NCBI GenBank assembly: GCA_942159475.1
Contig: OW804098.1
Location: 8,512,773 to 8,576,772, forward strand
Reading direction: 5' to 3'
Source of the DNA: Sthenelais limicola
Lineage: Eukaryota; Annelida; Polychaeta; Phyllodocida; Sigalionidae
DNA: 64,000 nt
In this document: piece by piece, positions 1-11,640 of the stretch
How positions within the stretch are numbered: position 1 is the first letter of the stretch
Layout of the letters: each line of letters opens with the position of its first letter
Position numbers and translations under genes: made by a program
The notes under the pieces: generated by a model
Databases searched by the model: none
What the model saw: only the letters and a program-made list of their open reading frames with translations
What the model was told of the DNA's origin: nothing

Positions 1-5
1 TTGGT

Positions 6-1045
6 GTGAACATATGCTCTCTGCTTCGTTCTTACTCTATAAATAGGGAACAGATTACATGTATAAATGATTGTGTTTCAGATAGGCTTGGATTATTAGC
101 CGGTGTCGCTCAAGGATCAATACTGGGGCCACTCCTGTTTATTATTTATATAAATGATGTATCTTCTGTTAATTTTACTGGTAAAATAATATTATATGCC
201 GACGACTGTGTCTTATTGCATACTGTTGAGGGTGATAATGATATAATAGATATCCAAAGTGATGTAAATAAGTTTAGAGAGTGGACCAGCAAGAATGGAC
301 TTTCGATTAATCATACAAAAACAAAACTACAAATTTTTTCTGGTAATAAGAGGAGAAATAGAAGAGAATATTTAATATATAACGATGGATTACAAATTGA
401 TATTGTAGGAACCTTTAGATATTTGGGCTTTCTGTTAGACAGCAGCTTAAATATTCTTCCACATATCGGTAATGCATGTTCGCGAGTCCAGATTCTATAT
501 AAGAGATTAGCCAGGATAAGACATTTCATCACGGAGGATATTTCTATTTTGATTTATAAAACCTATATTTTATCAATTATTGAATTTGGGTCCATTTTGA
601 TTGATCTAGCTAGTGAAAAGGACATTGCAAGGTTACAGATTCAGCAAAATCAATGTCTTCGTTTGTGTTATGGGGTGAAGAATAGGAGGAATATTGTTAG
701 AGTCTCTAACATAGAATTACATCAGAGGTATACCATTCTTCCTCTTTGTTTTAGACGTTTACAGAGATTTCTGACAATTTTTTACTCTTGTAATAATTTT
801 GATTATAATTTACCCCCAACATAGATACAATATGAGAGATATTAGACTCCCCGTTATACCCTGGAGAAAAAATCCGGAAGAGCCTTTTTGGAAGATCTGA
901 ATCTTATTGGAACTCTCTACCGATTTTTGTAAAAACTCTAGATGATATTTCAAATTTTAAGAGGGAGATAAAGAAAATCTGTATTAAATCATATAACACT
1001 ACCTTGCATATCTGGAAAATTCCAGATCCAGATAATTTGATCTAG
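6..1045 (+). pseudogene. LINE reverse transcriptase, 3' part, frameshifted
   Basis: C-terminal half of a non-LTR retrotransposon ORF2; the 5' part lies outside the window. The open frame 6-824 shows the RT motif GVAQGSILGPLLF, the catalytic YADD box (residues 64-67 of this frame), the NGLSINHTKTK motif and FRYLGFLLD. The frame stops at 822-824. Typical LINE C-terminal sequence continues in other frames: RYNMRDIRLP just after the stop, then YWNSLPIFVKTLDDISNFKREI up to a stop at 1043-1045. At least two frame changes are therefore needed and the copy is dead. The motifs fit the Jockey/CR1-like group, as does the LINE at 22-28 kb, but the two are clearly different elements. Confidence 0.85.
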
Positions 1046-1462
1046 CCATACTTAGTTGTCGTTTGTCTTGTATTTTTGATCTGAATTCTTTCAGAATTGT
1101 TTGCCTGATTTCCTTGGTATATCGAGTCCCTTTTGGCTATTGCTGTTGCTCTTTTGTCTGTAGTAAATCGATGTTATACCCGGGTGATGGTTTTTTTATA
1201 TCTTGTATCGTATTATTTATTTATTATCTACTTTTATTTTTTACCTAAAAATGTCTGTACGACCTGACCTGATACTATCAGTTAAATTGGATATTGTCGT
1301 ATTTTTCTATTTTTTTTTATCTAATATTTAAATCATGATTATTTGTATTTTCATATATCTTGATGTAAATCTAATTTTTCCACCAGCTATTACTGAGAAC
1401 AGTGTGTAACAGCATAATGCCTCTGGCTGAATAAAAACTTTAAAAACAAACAAACAAACAAA
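1046..1462 (+). mobile_element. LINE 3' UTR and tail
   Basis: AT-rich sequence after the dead RT frame, ending in GAATAAAAACTTTAAAAA and then an ACAA microsatellite at about 1443-1462. A short tandem tail of this kind is how many LINE copies end, so this is taken as the 3' end of the preceding element. No convincing coding sequence is seen here. Confidence 0.65.
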
Positions 1463-1489
1463 CCTTCTCCGTCCACGGACTCTTTAAGT

Positions 1490-4005
1490 GTGCTCTCACA
1501 GTTAAACTTTTCTGAAATTATTCTTCAAGCTTCGTCTGTTACCTCCTGTTATGTGTTAGAAGGAATCCCTTCTCAACTGAAGCCCTGTGCCTGGCTAAAA
1601 CTGCTTTTCTACGCTGATACCTGGGACCCTGACAGTCACTTCGTGCTAGACCGTGTTTTGCACGGGTTCAGGTTGGTAGATCCGAACGCCACTGTTCCTT
1701 CTTATTCAGTAAATAACTATAGTTCATGTTTTCTGCCGGGAGCCAAGGAAGCACTAGACTCCTTAATCCTTCAGGAAATCACAGATCATAAACTGTCTGT
1801 CACCTCTGATAAACCACACTGCATCCACGCCTTATCAGCTGTCCCGGAACCCAATGGCAAATATAGACCAATAACTGACTGTAGCAATCCCGACCATGTG
1901 TCTTTAAATAATTTCACTTCGACGGTTACCTCCAAGTTTAGTCTTTTACAGTTAGATGACCTCCTCGATTTAATGCCTCCTGACTCCTACATGGGCGTCA
2001 TTGACATTTCTGCGGCCTAGGTCCCTTCAAATTCACCGCTCGCAAAGACAATTTTTTGGACTTCGTTGGGAAATCGGAGGTGAGGCCGTGTTTTTAATCG
2101 ACAATGCCATTTGCTTCGGGGCGATGGCTGCCCCCTTTGTATTTAGCAGAGTTACAGACTCAATAGCAAGGTGTTTACATCGGCAAGGACTGGAAATTTA
2201 CTGTTACCTTGATGATTTTTTTACTGGGGTGACAGCCTATCTTCAGCCCTACATGTCCAGTCTACCTTGATTACAACTTTACGTGACCTAGGTTTCTACA
2301 TTGCCTGGGCTAAGATCACCTCTCCAGCCACCACATGTCGGTTCTTAGGCATAGACATTGACGCCTCCTGCATGAGGGTAAGCCTTCCTCTTGATAAATT
2401 ACTCCCCCTTGAACATGAGATTTCTTTCTTCAGGAATAGAAAGAGAGCTTCCAAAGTGCAACTAAAAAAGTTGGCGGGATACTTAAATCATTGTGCCAAA
2501 GTTGTGCCCTTAGGGCGGGTATACCTTAATGAGGTATTCAACTTATTGAGAGGGCTTCCCGATGGCAGCAGGATCAACTTACCAGCCCCCTTCTTCTCCG
2601 ACCTTACATGGTGGCATCACCACGTCCAGGCTTGCAATGGATCTAGGCCTATCCCGTCACCCTCAAATACAACGGTAGACTATGGACATCGGGTGTCAGC
2701 ATCGAACTTTTCTTCCTCCCTGGATGGAGCCTCCTTTACGGGTCGCTTCATGGAATCTACCACTGCCCTCTTCACTGGTTATGGTGCCTTTCTTGGGGTT
2801 CCACACATCATCATGCCTACCTGTTGCTTTGGCGCACCATCCGCTAGAGAGCTAGCTTCCTTCACCTATGCTATGTACTATTCTGTGCCATCTCGGTCTT
2901 TGAACGACCGTGGTGTCCTGGTTTGCTTTAATACTAAGACCGCCGTCCATATGTTACGTCGAGGCCGAGCTTCTTGTCCTCATCTCATTGACATCCTAAA
3001 ATTCCTTTTCCATACCTGCCATCGCCATAACATTGTGCTTGTACCGACATGTGTCTCTTCCTTATAGGCATGCTTGATGAAAAGGTCGAGGAATTAAAGT
3101 GGGACGCATTGGCCTCATCATCTCAGCAAACCAGAAAAAGCCAGTGGAAGCAGTTTTTTCTCTTCTGCCAACAACATACCTTATCTCCATTACCTGTATC
3201 TTCTCAGACAGTGGGTCGCTACCTCGTCTATTTAGCAGCAGCGAAACAACGTGCCTACAGCACCATTAATAATAACTTATCAGCCTTGAACCACCTTTCC
3301 AAACTTCACGGGGGCGTGGATCTACGCGACGACTTTGTCCTCCAGTTGGTTCTTAAGGGCATCCATCGGCAGAATGTGTCAGTGGCCCATCCTAAGGATC
3401 TTCTCCTCCCCGCTGATCTTAAGGTCACCTTCCAGCAGGTTAATCTATCATCCGACCTGGTATTTGCCACTTGGGTGGGGGTTGTGTTATGCTTTAGGAC
3501 CTTGTTGAGGAAATGCCATGTCTTCTCATATGATAATCGCCACCTTCTCCTATGAAGAGATGTATCCTTTGTGGGCGACTTGTGTTATATATCTGTGCTT
3601 TCTTCAAAAACAGACCAACATGGGGCTAGGAAGTACACCATCCCTGTGAAGAGTTGTTCGTCTTGCCTATGCCTTTTTAAAGCACTCCAGGTTTTACATC
3701 AACGTCATCCGGGCCCACCCACCTCCCCGTTGATCTCCATCTCCGGTGGGGCTCCAGTGACTTACTCTTCTGCCCTGATCACTCTGAAATTGTGGGCTTC
3801 ATCTGCTGGTCTGACTAAAGACGTGGGTCTTCATAGCCTCTGTCGGGGTTCGGCGACCTACCTGCACACATGTGGGATGACACTGCCAGACATCCAAAAA
3901 ATGGGGGACTGGCAGAGCCTCTCTGTCCTTCAGTACCTCGACTCCCCTATCGACTACAGAGAATCTATTGAGACATGTGTCTCTCAGCTTCTCTCCCAAT
4001 ACTAA
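1490..4005 (+). pseudogene. DIRS-like retroelement: RT, RNase H-like region, tyrosine recombinase (decayed)
   Basis: Four overlapping frames read as one decayed polyprotein. 1490-2020 holds the RT N-terminus and the first catalytic motif (GVIDIS). A small deletion near 2018-2030 shifts the frame. 2001-2270 holds QRQFFGLRWEI and the catalytic box YLDDFF. A second shift near 2225-2250 leads into 2267-3067 (CRFLGIDID, KKLAGYLNHCAK and an RNase H-like tail). 3049-4005 is a tyrosine recombinase broken by an in-frame TGA at 3553-3555. The recombinase keeps the first arginine region (FRTLLRK) and GDW..SVLQYL with the candidate nucleophile tyrosine, but the usual HxxR arginine is a cysteine codon (3841-3843). 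RT plus tyrosine recombinase without an LTR-type integrase defines DIRS/Ngaro-type elements. The terminal repeats were not identified. Confidence 0.85.
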
Positions 4006-4093
4006 AATATTCTCTAATTCTAAAAACTGGGTCTGGGCACTTCGCCTACAGCTAATGACACTGAACTTTTCCTTGAAATACATTGATAATTAA

Positions 4094-5214
4094 CCTCTCC
4101 ACAAGCGGGGCTATGCTCCGCCCACCGTCTCCCGGGAGTCCACGCGGTGCCACCTCAGACAAACAAACCCATGACGGGCACTGTACAGCATTAAAACTGC
4201 CAATATAGAGGTGTGTTTTGATCTTAATTTGGACCCAGATACTCTGATTTCTCTGATATTTTCTCATCATACAACATATAGACATCTACACTAAAGATAT
4301 GATTATATACTAAGTCTCAATGGCAACGAAAACTATGTTTGATAGCATAAGATATAGAGAAAGAGACAAAAGTTTTACCTTGGAGATGAAGGTATGAGAT
4401 TAGTTTAGGCAGCAAGATAACAAAGATCAGTAACAGCATGATTATGGCTTATTGAAGATTGAAATTAACATCTATTGTGGAGATTGAGTGAGTGAGTATT
4501 CTAGTATATTGTATTATTATTATTTTGCATAAGATTATGATTAATGTTAAATGTTTTCAGATAAACCGTTAGGCTATTTCTATATTGATTACTAGCAGAT
4601 TGGCAACTCATAAAGAAGAAATGTTTAACTTTAATGTAACAATGTTAATTGTTTGAATGTTTGGCCTTAATTGAAATAAAATAGTAATATTCCATGAGGA
4701 ATAACACCATATTTAACAGCAAGTATAAATATATCTAATGGCATGTTTAAATCATCAATAGTTGAAATCTTCAAAAGGGGGATTCAGGGAGATTATTACT
4801 TATGTAAGATATAAGTTGGATCTTAGTTATCTATACATTTGTCTCCTGAATAAGGAGATTTTTTTAGAAGGGATCTATATTTTTCCACGAGTTTGATCTG
4901 CTATTTTGGTGATTTCCTTTATGTTTCTTAAAACAAGCCGCCCTGGTGAGGGTAGTGGGTATTGGTGGGTCCATAACATGAATATAATAGTCCAAAACAC
5001 TTCAAATCCAGTGAAAAATGCTATATTTGGGGCAAAACATGGTACGTTTCTATGTTAAAGTATAGGCCATGTTGACGTCTGTGTCTGCGGTTGGACTTGT
5101 AAACATGCAGTGCGCGCAAAACAACCCATGTGGGCCACATCTGTTTATGGTTTCAAGCGCGCTGACTGGCTATCGGTTATGTAAGGGGGTGGTCCTTCGA
5201 TGCTCGTGGAGAGG
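4094..5214. mobile_element. piggyBac-like non-autonomous element
   Basis: TTAA at 4090-4093 and 5215-5218 flanks 1121 bp that begins CCTCTCCACAAGC and ends in the complement of CCTCTCCACGAGC, an imperfect inverted repeat of about 13 bp. TTAA duplications with ends starting CC are the signature of piggyBac transposition. The interior has no transposase; it is AT-rich and ends in a GC-richer block (about 5090-5200). It lies about 85 bp beyond the DIRS recombinase frame. Confidence 0.6.
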
Positions 5215-5716
5215 TTAATTCCTTCACTGATACTCTACTTGATATGATGTTTTGTACTGATATGCAAATTGATATTATGTGGTTATTCTCTTCTCAACCT
5301 TTAAAACTTGCATGTTTTTCAAATATTCGTCAGAATGAATGTACTTACTACCACGATGGATTAATTGTCGAATAACAACCTTGCAATTCAATTGTTTGTT
5401 TTCGAGTGATTTATATACTCTATAAGATGGCAATGCATGGATATATTCAATACACTGTCTTGAAGTTTGGTACATAATAAGACATTTTCGATGTTCTTTT
5501 CCAACATTTTTATCTTTTACTGCATCAATCCTTACAGGAATCACTATGAAACTAACATGAAGACGAATCATATCCCATATTCCAAGTTACACATATGTTA
5601 TACTTATCGAAATGGAAACACTGTGGTTTGCTGCTGTGTGTTGTGCCTGCTACTGCCAGCGAAGCAGGGGCACAGCAAATGTTAAAATAGGCAATTGTAA
5701 CTAGGGGCCTATAGGT
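5215..5716. other. no recognisable gene
   Basis: AT-rich. Short open frames on both strands (5275-5571 minus, 5467-5685 plus) show no recognisable domain. A stretch near 5403-5480 resembles the interior of family B. Confidence 0.4.
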
Positions 5717-5951
5717 GGGTCAGATTTTCAGAAAATGTACCATTCGCCTCCACCAATCCTCTCAAGTAACCCACATTTAAGTGAAAAGTGACGTTCAAAA
5801 TGCAGTTTAACACAATGAAAGAGATATTTTCAATCAACACAATGCCAAAGATACTCTGATATACCCATTATTTATAACTCTTCTGTCTAATTTAACAGAG
5901 GTTATCAAATTTGTAGAGCTGCTGATTGTACATTTTCTGAGAATCTGACCC
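5717..5951 (-). mobile_element. family A miniature transposon, divergent
   Basis: Defines the family. The ends are inverted repeats of about 28 bp beginning GGGTCAGATTTTCAGAAAAT and followed by GTACAATT. One inner edge reads CGCCTTCACCAATCC, the other GGCAGCTCTACACATTTAG. Length is about 235 bp with no coding capacity. Many copies have a 4-bp A/T-rich target duplication, so this is a cut-and-paste DNA transposon derivative. This copy has a divergent centre and no matching flanks. Confidence 0.85.
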
Positions 5952-6092
5952 AGATACATCTGTTGGAGAGCGAGAGGGTTGAAGTAGCTCCGTTAAATGA
6001 TGATGGTAAATGAGGTATATTCCAGCTGTCAGATTAGACGTTTAATCATAATTTAAACTTCAAACCGCTCCCCAGTATGCCATCTGTCATAT

Positions 6093-6333
6093 GGGTCAGA
6101 TTTTCAGGAAATGTACAATTGGCAGCTGTTCACATTAATTTTTAGTAAATTCTGCAAAATTAGGCTGCAATTTGGTCAATACTAGGTTAATCCGAGTATA
6201 TTTGGCATTGCATTGATTCCAGCAATCTGTTTGGTTAAGTTGAACTGCGTTTTAAACTTTATTTTCGTCTGAAATGTGGGTTATTTGAGAGGATTGGTGA
6301 AGGTGAATTGTACATTTTCTGAAAATCTGACCC
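6093..6333 (+). mobile_element. family A copy, A-II
   Basis: Both ends complete; flanked by ATAT on each side. Confidence 0.9.
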
Positions 6334-6510
6334 ATATATCTCTACTCCCTGGTAAAATGAATCTGGCACCGATTGTATTAAAACATGCCTTAATGGATGT
6401 AATTTCGCTTCATTCATCTCAGAATTTATGAGGAGCTGCCAAAATTGTCTCACCATAACTAGGATGAATTACAAATAAGTCAAAGAAAAAAAGGTGATAG
6501 TTCTTTATAT

Positions 6511-6913
6511 GTGATATGTCAGGAATCAGGAAAATCAGTCATAAGTAGCAAAATTGATATTTTTCAAAGTGTTTTTTTCACAAGATCTTATTATTGGAAT
6601 GTTCTGATTTTTGGAGAGTGTGTCACTTATAGGTATGTCAATCGATGTCTCAAATTTCAGGACAATCTATGCAATATATCCCTCGTTTTAAGGGTCCTCA
6701 TATGGATTACATTTAGTTATTTTACTGTTTATTAACCCCCAGAAATATTGGAAACCTTTTATTCAAAAACGAAAATATCTAACTTAAAATCTAGAAATAC
6801 TTATTATTTTATTATACTGTTTACTATCATTGGAATCGGCCTCTTTTCAAATATGGTGATATCTCAAAATCCATTTTTTGCGACTTATGACTCATTTTCC
6901 TAAAACGGATCAC
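6511..6913. mobile_element. family B miniature transposon
   Basis: Defines family B. The inverted ends read GTGATGTGTTTCAGGAAAAT and continue GAGTCATAAGTCGCAAAA. The interior is about 330 bp, AT-rich and non-coding. Target duplications are 4 bp; this copy has ATAT on both sides. Its left end is divergent (GTGATATGTCAGG plus a small insertion). The short open frame 6511-6735 lies wholly inside it and is not a gene. Confidence 0.8.
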
Positions 6914-7053
6914 ATATAATATGTTAAAAACAATCGTGAATAACTTCTCTATTTCCCCCCTAGGAAATCAACTTTGAAAGCGGTAATTTCAGTAGCCTGC
7001 AATCCAACACGGAGATAGCAGAAGATTGGGGATTTAGACAGTGTTTCGTATTT

Positions 7054-7292
7054 GGCTCATATTTTCAGAAAATGTACAATTGGCAGCTCTACATATTAAG
7101 TAATTTCTGCTAAATCCTGCTAAACAATGATCAATTCTGAGTATATCTGATATAGTATATTTGGTATCGCATTGATTTAAAGTATCAGTTCTGTTATGTT
7201 AAACTGCATTTTGAAGCTTATTTTTGTCTTAAATGTGGGTTATTTGAGAGGATTGGTGAAGGCGAATTGTACATTTTCTGAAAATCTGACCC
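7054..7292 (+). mobile_element. family A copy, A-I
   Basis: The left end is mutated (GGCTCATATTTTCAG) but flanked by ATTT on both sides. Confidence 0.85.
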
Positions 7293-7552
7293 ATTTGTGG
7301 AGGAGGGTGGAGGCAGAATGGTCTGGATGACGATGGCAGACAAATCGATATTCGTCTCAGACAAAATGCATCTATTATTTTTGTCAGATTTTCTGCTCTT
7401 CATACAGGAGAGACGTGCCATCTTTTATGAATAAAACCTTAAATTGTGGCTAGTTATGTCGTTTAAGTATACGCTGAAGGAATTACGCTGTATTATATAA
7501 TATATATAAATAATATTTTTTAATTATTGGATGCTTAAGTTATTTTATGTTG

Positions 7553-7783
7553 TGTAATTTAGTGTGTAATGATAAATATTCGCGAATTAATTCAAAACTT
7601 TTGTACATGTTAACATGATTTGGTCAATGTAATCATAATAGTATATTTATAAACAGAGCGAATGTATAAGATCAACCTTTTTTCTATTGTTTAAAGCAGG
7701 CTGTCCTGAGAACATTCATGCTTGTACGTATGGAAATGTAATAGACCTGAATAAAATATTTTCTAAATCTAAATCATGAAAAT
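7553..7783 (+). repeat. dispersed LINE 3'-end repeat (family L), copy 1
   Basis: Closely matches 19133-19350 and, inverted, part of 56366-56478. It contains CAGGCTGTCCTGAGAA and ends GACCTGAATAAAATATTTTC followed by A-rich sequence, which looks like the 3' end of a LINE with a poly(A) signal. The parent element is not in the window. An A copy begins only a few bases after its 3' end. Confidence 0.65.
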
Positions 7784-7789
7784 GTTATT

Positions 7790-8024
7790 GGGTCAGATTT
7801 TCAGAAAATGTACAATTCGCCTTCACCAATCCTCTCAAATAACCCATATTTAAGACAGAAATGAGCTTCAAAATGCAGTTTAACATAACAAAACCGATAC
7901 TTTAAATCAATGTGATACCAAATCTACTCAGATATACCCAAACTTTATAATTTTTTAGCAGAATTTAGCAGAAATCACTAAATATGTAGAGCTGGTAGTT
8001 GTACATTTTCTGAAAATCTGACCC
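7790..8024 (-). mobile_element. family A copy, A-I
   Basis: Complete; TATT on both sides. Confidence 0.9.
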
Positions 8025-8214
8025 TATTATCAAATGCAGGAATATTTCTGTCAGATATTTAAAAGGCATTTGTTTGTGTATGTGTTTAACGGAAGCATTT
8101 TATTTAAGAAGAATTTTTAAATCTATCCAACATCAAGATGATTAGTATAAGTTTGCTATGCCCAATCAGCTATTTCAGACACTATTCTCATCATTCCATA
8201 AATATTATAAATAT

Positions 8215-8628
8215 GTGATGTGTTTCAGGAAAATGGGCCATAAGTCGCAAAAAATGGATTTTGAGATATTATCATATCTGAATAGATGAGCTCAAGCTGA
8301 TTCTAATGATAGTAAACATCAAGGACATCTGAGTAATGTTTCTATATTATAAGTTTGATGTATTTTATTTTTTAAAAAACAGTTATTGATATTTTGGGTG
8401 GAAGATTACTAATAAAGTACCTAAATATACTCCATAAGATGACCTTAGAAATGCATAGACATATTTAATACATTGCCTTGGAATTCCGGACATGTATTTA
8501 TATCACTAGCAGTATTAAGTACCCCTGAAAGTAGAGTATTCCATAAAAAATATCCTATAAATAAATCACTTTGAAAAATATCCATTAAATTTTTGCGACT
8601 TATGACTCATTTTCCAGAAACCCATCAA
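8215..8628. mobile_element. family B copy
   Basis: Complete; the last base of the right end is mutated. ATAT on both sides. Another B copy starts 32 bp downstream. Confidence 0.85.
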
Positions 8629-8660
8629 ATATGTCATTACTACTATACACTATAGTATTT

Positions 8661-9067
8661 GTGATGTGTTTAGGGAAATGAGTCATAAGTCGCAAAAATG
8701 ATATTTTTCAAAGTGTTTATTTTATATGATTACTTCATTGGAATGTTTTGATTTTTAGGGAGCTCATCACTTAAAGTTACATCAGTTGATGTATCAAATG
8801 TCAGGACAATATATTAAATATATCCTCTCGTTTTGTAGGTCCTCATATGGAGTATATTTAGTTACTTTACTGGTTATTGCCCCGCAGAAATATTGCAAAT
8901 TTGTCTTTTCACAAATAAAAATATCAAACTTAAATTCTGGAAATACTTATTAGAGTAATAGACTGTTTACTATCATTGGAATCGGCTTGATCCCATCTTT
9001 TCAAATATAATGATATCTCAAAATCTTTTTTTTGCAACTTATGACTCATTTTCCTGAAACACATCAC
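8661..9067. mobile_element. family B copy
   Basis: Complete; ATTT on both sides. Confidence 0.88.
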
Positions 9068-9377
9068 ATTTAATATTAGTTCAATACTAGTATGAATCAA
9101 ATGTTTTGTTCGTTACCACTAGGTCGCGTTTAATTTTGATGGTTCGGACAATTCTGCCTTTTGGCAAAAAAAATAAATGCCAGTCTTTGATTCGCGCATC
9201 CACTCTCCTCAATCCATGCTGGTCGAAGTGCGTAGAAAAGAAAATATTTACTTTTGGATCAATTCAGACTGGAGGATTATTCAGGATTTCTGAATAATCA
9301 TTGCTTGTTGATATTTTTTTTTTATCCATGCGGTGTCTCGGCTACCAATCGATCCTTCTTTCCAGTCAGCGACACAT
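9068..9377. other. no recognisable feature
   Basis: Contains A-rich and T-rich tracts and a 63-codon open frame (9106-9297) without any recognised motif. Confidence 0.3.
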
Positions 9378-9611
9378 GGGTCAGATTTTCAGAAAATGTA
9401 CAATTGGCAGCTTTACATATTTAGTAATTTCTGCTAAATTCTGCTAAAAAATGCTAAATTTGGGGTATATCTGAGTATATTTGGTATCGCATTGATTTAA
9501 AGTATCAGTTCTGTTATGTTAAACTGCATTTTGAAGCTCATTTTTGTCTTAAATATGGGATACTGAGAGGATTGGTGAAGGTGAATTGTACATTTTCTGA
9601 AAATCTGACCC
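9378..9611 (+). mobile_element. family A copy, A-I
   Basis: Complete; ACAT on both sides. Confidence 0.9.
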
Positions 9612-9707
9612 ACATGATAATTGACAGCGAGCTTTGAATAACAGAGCATCGGTAGAACGTGGTGTTCTTGCCCATCGCCGGTATACAAATGTGCATGGCA
9701 CGTATGA

Positions 9708-9942
9708 GGGTCAGATTTTGAGAAAATGTACAATTGGCAGCTGTACACATTTACGAAATTTTACGAAATTAGGCTGCAATATGGTCAATATTAGGTAAAT
9801 TCGAGTATATTCAGCATTGCATTGATTCTAGCAATCTGTTTGGTTAGGTTGAACTGTATTTTGAACTTTATTTTTGTCTGAAATTTGGGTTATTTGAGAG
9901 GATTGGCGAAGGTGAATTGTACATTTTCTGAAAACTTGACCC
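9708..9942 (+). mobile_element. family A copy, A-II
   Basis: Complete; ATGA on both sides, a non-palindromic duplication that supports a true 4-bp target duplication. Confidence 0.9.
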
Positions 9943-10013
9943 ATGAAAGAGCGAGTTCCTGGGAATACAAATGTACACACAAATTCAATGGTACGATAGC
10001 CGAGATCTGAGGC

Positions 10014-10507
10014 CAGGGCCCTGTTGTATAAGCTGAGCAAGGATTTTTTTCTGTAGGAATTTTTCCCTCATTCCTACATAAAATTCCCAGCTCGTAGGAA
10101 TATTCCTTGCTGTATAGGTGTGGGTCAGCAAAGTAGAAGGTAAATAGGATGCATAGGATTCACTCATTTCTTGGGTTTAAAGATGAATATAACACATTTC
10201 CTTCAATTTGATACTTCAATACTTTCAATGCTTTTAGCTTATACAACAGGGCCCTGTTGTAAAAGCTAAGGAAGGAATATTTGTGTGGGAATTCCTACAT
10301 TTATTTCCTTTACTTCGGTGGGAAATCCCTACGCTAAAAAGCATTGAAAGTATAGGCTATTCCTTCCCTGAACCATTCCTTCCCAGCTGCTGCTAAGCAA
10401 GGAAAACTGAGTTCCTACGAGCTGGGAATTTTATGTAAGAATGAATGTAGGGAGGGAAAAATTCCTACAGAAAAAATTCCTTCCTTAGCTTATACAACAG
10501 GGCCCTG
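10014..10507. mobile_element. hAT-like foldback element with three CAGGGCCCTG nodes
   Basis: The palindrome CAGGGCCCTG occurs at 10014-10023, 10247-10256 and 10498-10507. The outer arms are inverted copies of about 85 bp (TTGTATAAGCT, CTGTAGGAATTTTTCCCTC, AAAATTCCCAGCTCGTAGGA). The middle node is itself the centre of an inverted repeat reading AGCTTATACAACAGGG and its complement. Ends starting CAGGG are typical of hAT elements, but I see no 8-bp target duplication. It is either one foldback or two head-to-head copies sharing an end. Confidence 0.65.
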
Positions 10508-10769
10508 TAAGTGTCAACATATCTTGTGTTGTGTTTTGGTATGTATAAGTGACTCGTGTATTTGTCCTTTTACAAAGTGTCAATATCGAACCATAGAGAG
10601 GTAAAAACTACACAGTGTTCCCCATCCACTGGTCATTGGGCAACAAAATCAAGCAATAGGAGACGCATATTTATACCCTCTTGTGAATATGTAAGTAAAT
10701 GTAAGTCGTACCACTGTGTCCCCCGCGGGAATATATAGACAGTCAAGCACAGACACCAAGCCAAGTTTA

Positions 10770-11004
10770 GGGTCAGATTTTCAGAAAATGTACAATTGGC
10801 AGCTGTACACATTTAGTAAATTATGCTAAATTAAGCTGAAATTTGGTCAATACTAGGTAAATTCGAGTGTATTTGGCATTGCATTGATTCTGGCAATCTC
10901 TTTGGTTTGGTTGAACTGTGTTTTGAACTTTATTTTCGTTTGACATTTGGGTTATTGGAGAGGATTGGTGAAGTTGAATTGTACATTTTCTGAAAATCTG
11001 AGCC
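10770..11004 (+). mobile_element. family A copy, A-II
   Basis: Complete; the right end reads GAGCC instead of GACCC. TTTA on both sides. Confidence 0.88.
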
Positions 11005-11222
11005 TTTAGCTGAATTACCTCTGTCAAGCAATAACAGCGTGTATACCAGTCATTTATTTGGTATCGATGTTCGACGACGAGACACTCGATACATGTACAT
11101 GTACATTTTTTTATTTATTTTTATTACGATTTCAGGCCAAGACATTTACAATGATTGAATAAAAAAAAACCCTTGTCCACAATGTGAATATATTTTAGCG
11201 TTGCCTTTCAAAAAGAAATAAA

Positions 11223-11640
11223 AAGAACTTCCACCATTCGCGATTATCAATAAGTATTACACGAACTTCCACCATTCATGATTATCAATAAGTATTACAC
11301 GAACTTCCACCATTCATGATTATCAATAAGTATTACACGAACTTCCACCATTCATGATTATTAATAAGTATTATACGAACTTCCACCATTCATGATTATC
11401 AATAAGTATTATACGAACTTCCACCATTCATGATTATCAATAAGTATTACACAAACTTCCACCATTCATGATTATCAATAAGTATTACACGAACTTCCAC
11501 CATTCATGATTATCAATAAGTATTACACGAACTTCCACCATTCATGATTATCAATAAGTATTACACGAACTTCCACCATTCATGATTATCAATAAGTATT
11601 ACACGAACTTCCACCACTCACGATTATCAATAAGTATTAC
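11223..11640. repeat. 38-bp satellite, 11 units
   Basis: The unit reads ACGAACTTCCACCATTCATG then ATTATCAATAAGTATTAC. The array is 418 bp, exactly 11 times 38. The edge units carry CGCG or CACG in place of CATG; the inner units are nearly identical. It is non-coding and lacks the dyad repeats and variable spacers of a CRISPR array. Confidence 0.95.

Noticed and set aside
5403..5480. Possible decayed family B fragment
   Set aside because: Only loose similarity to the B interior; no terminal repeat nearby.
11223..11640. 38-bp repeat as a CRISPR array
   Set aside because: Head-to-tail repeats without spacers; no associated genes.
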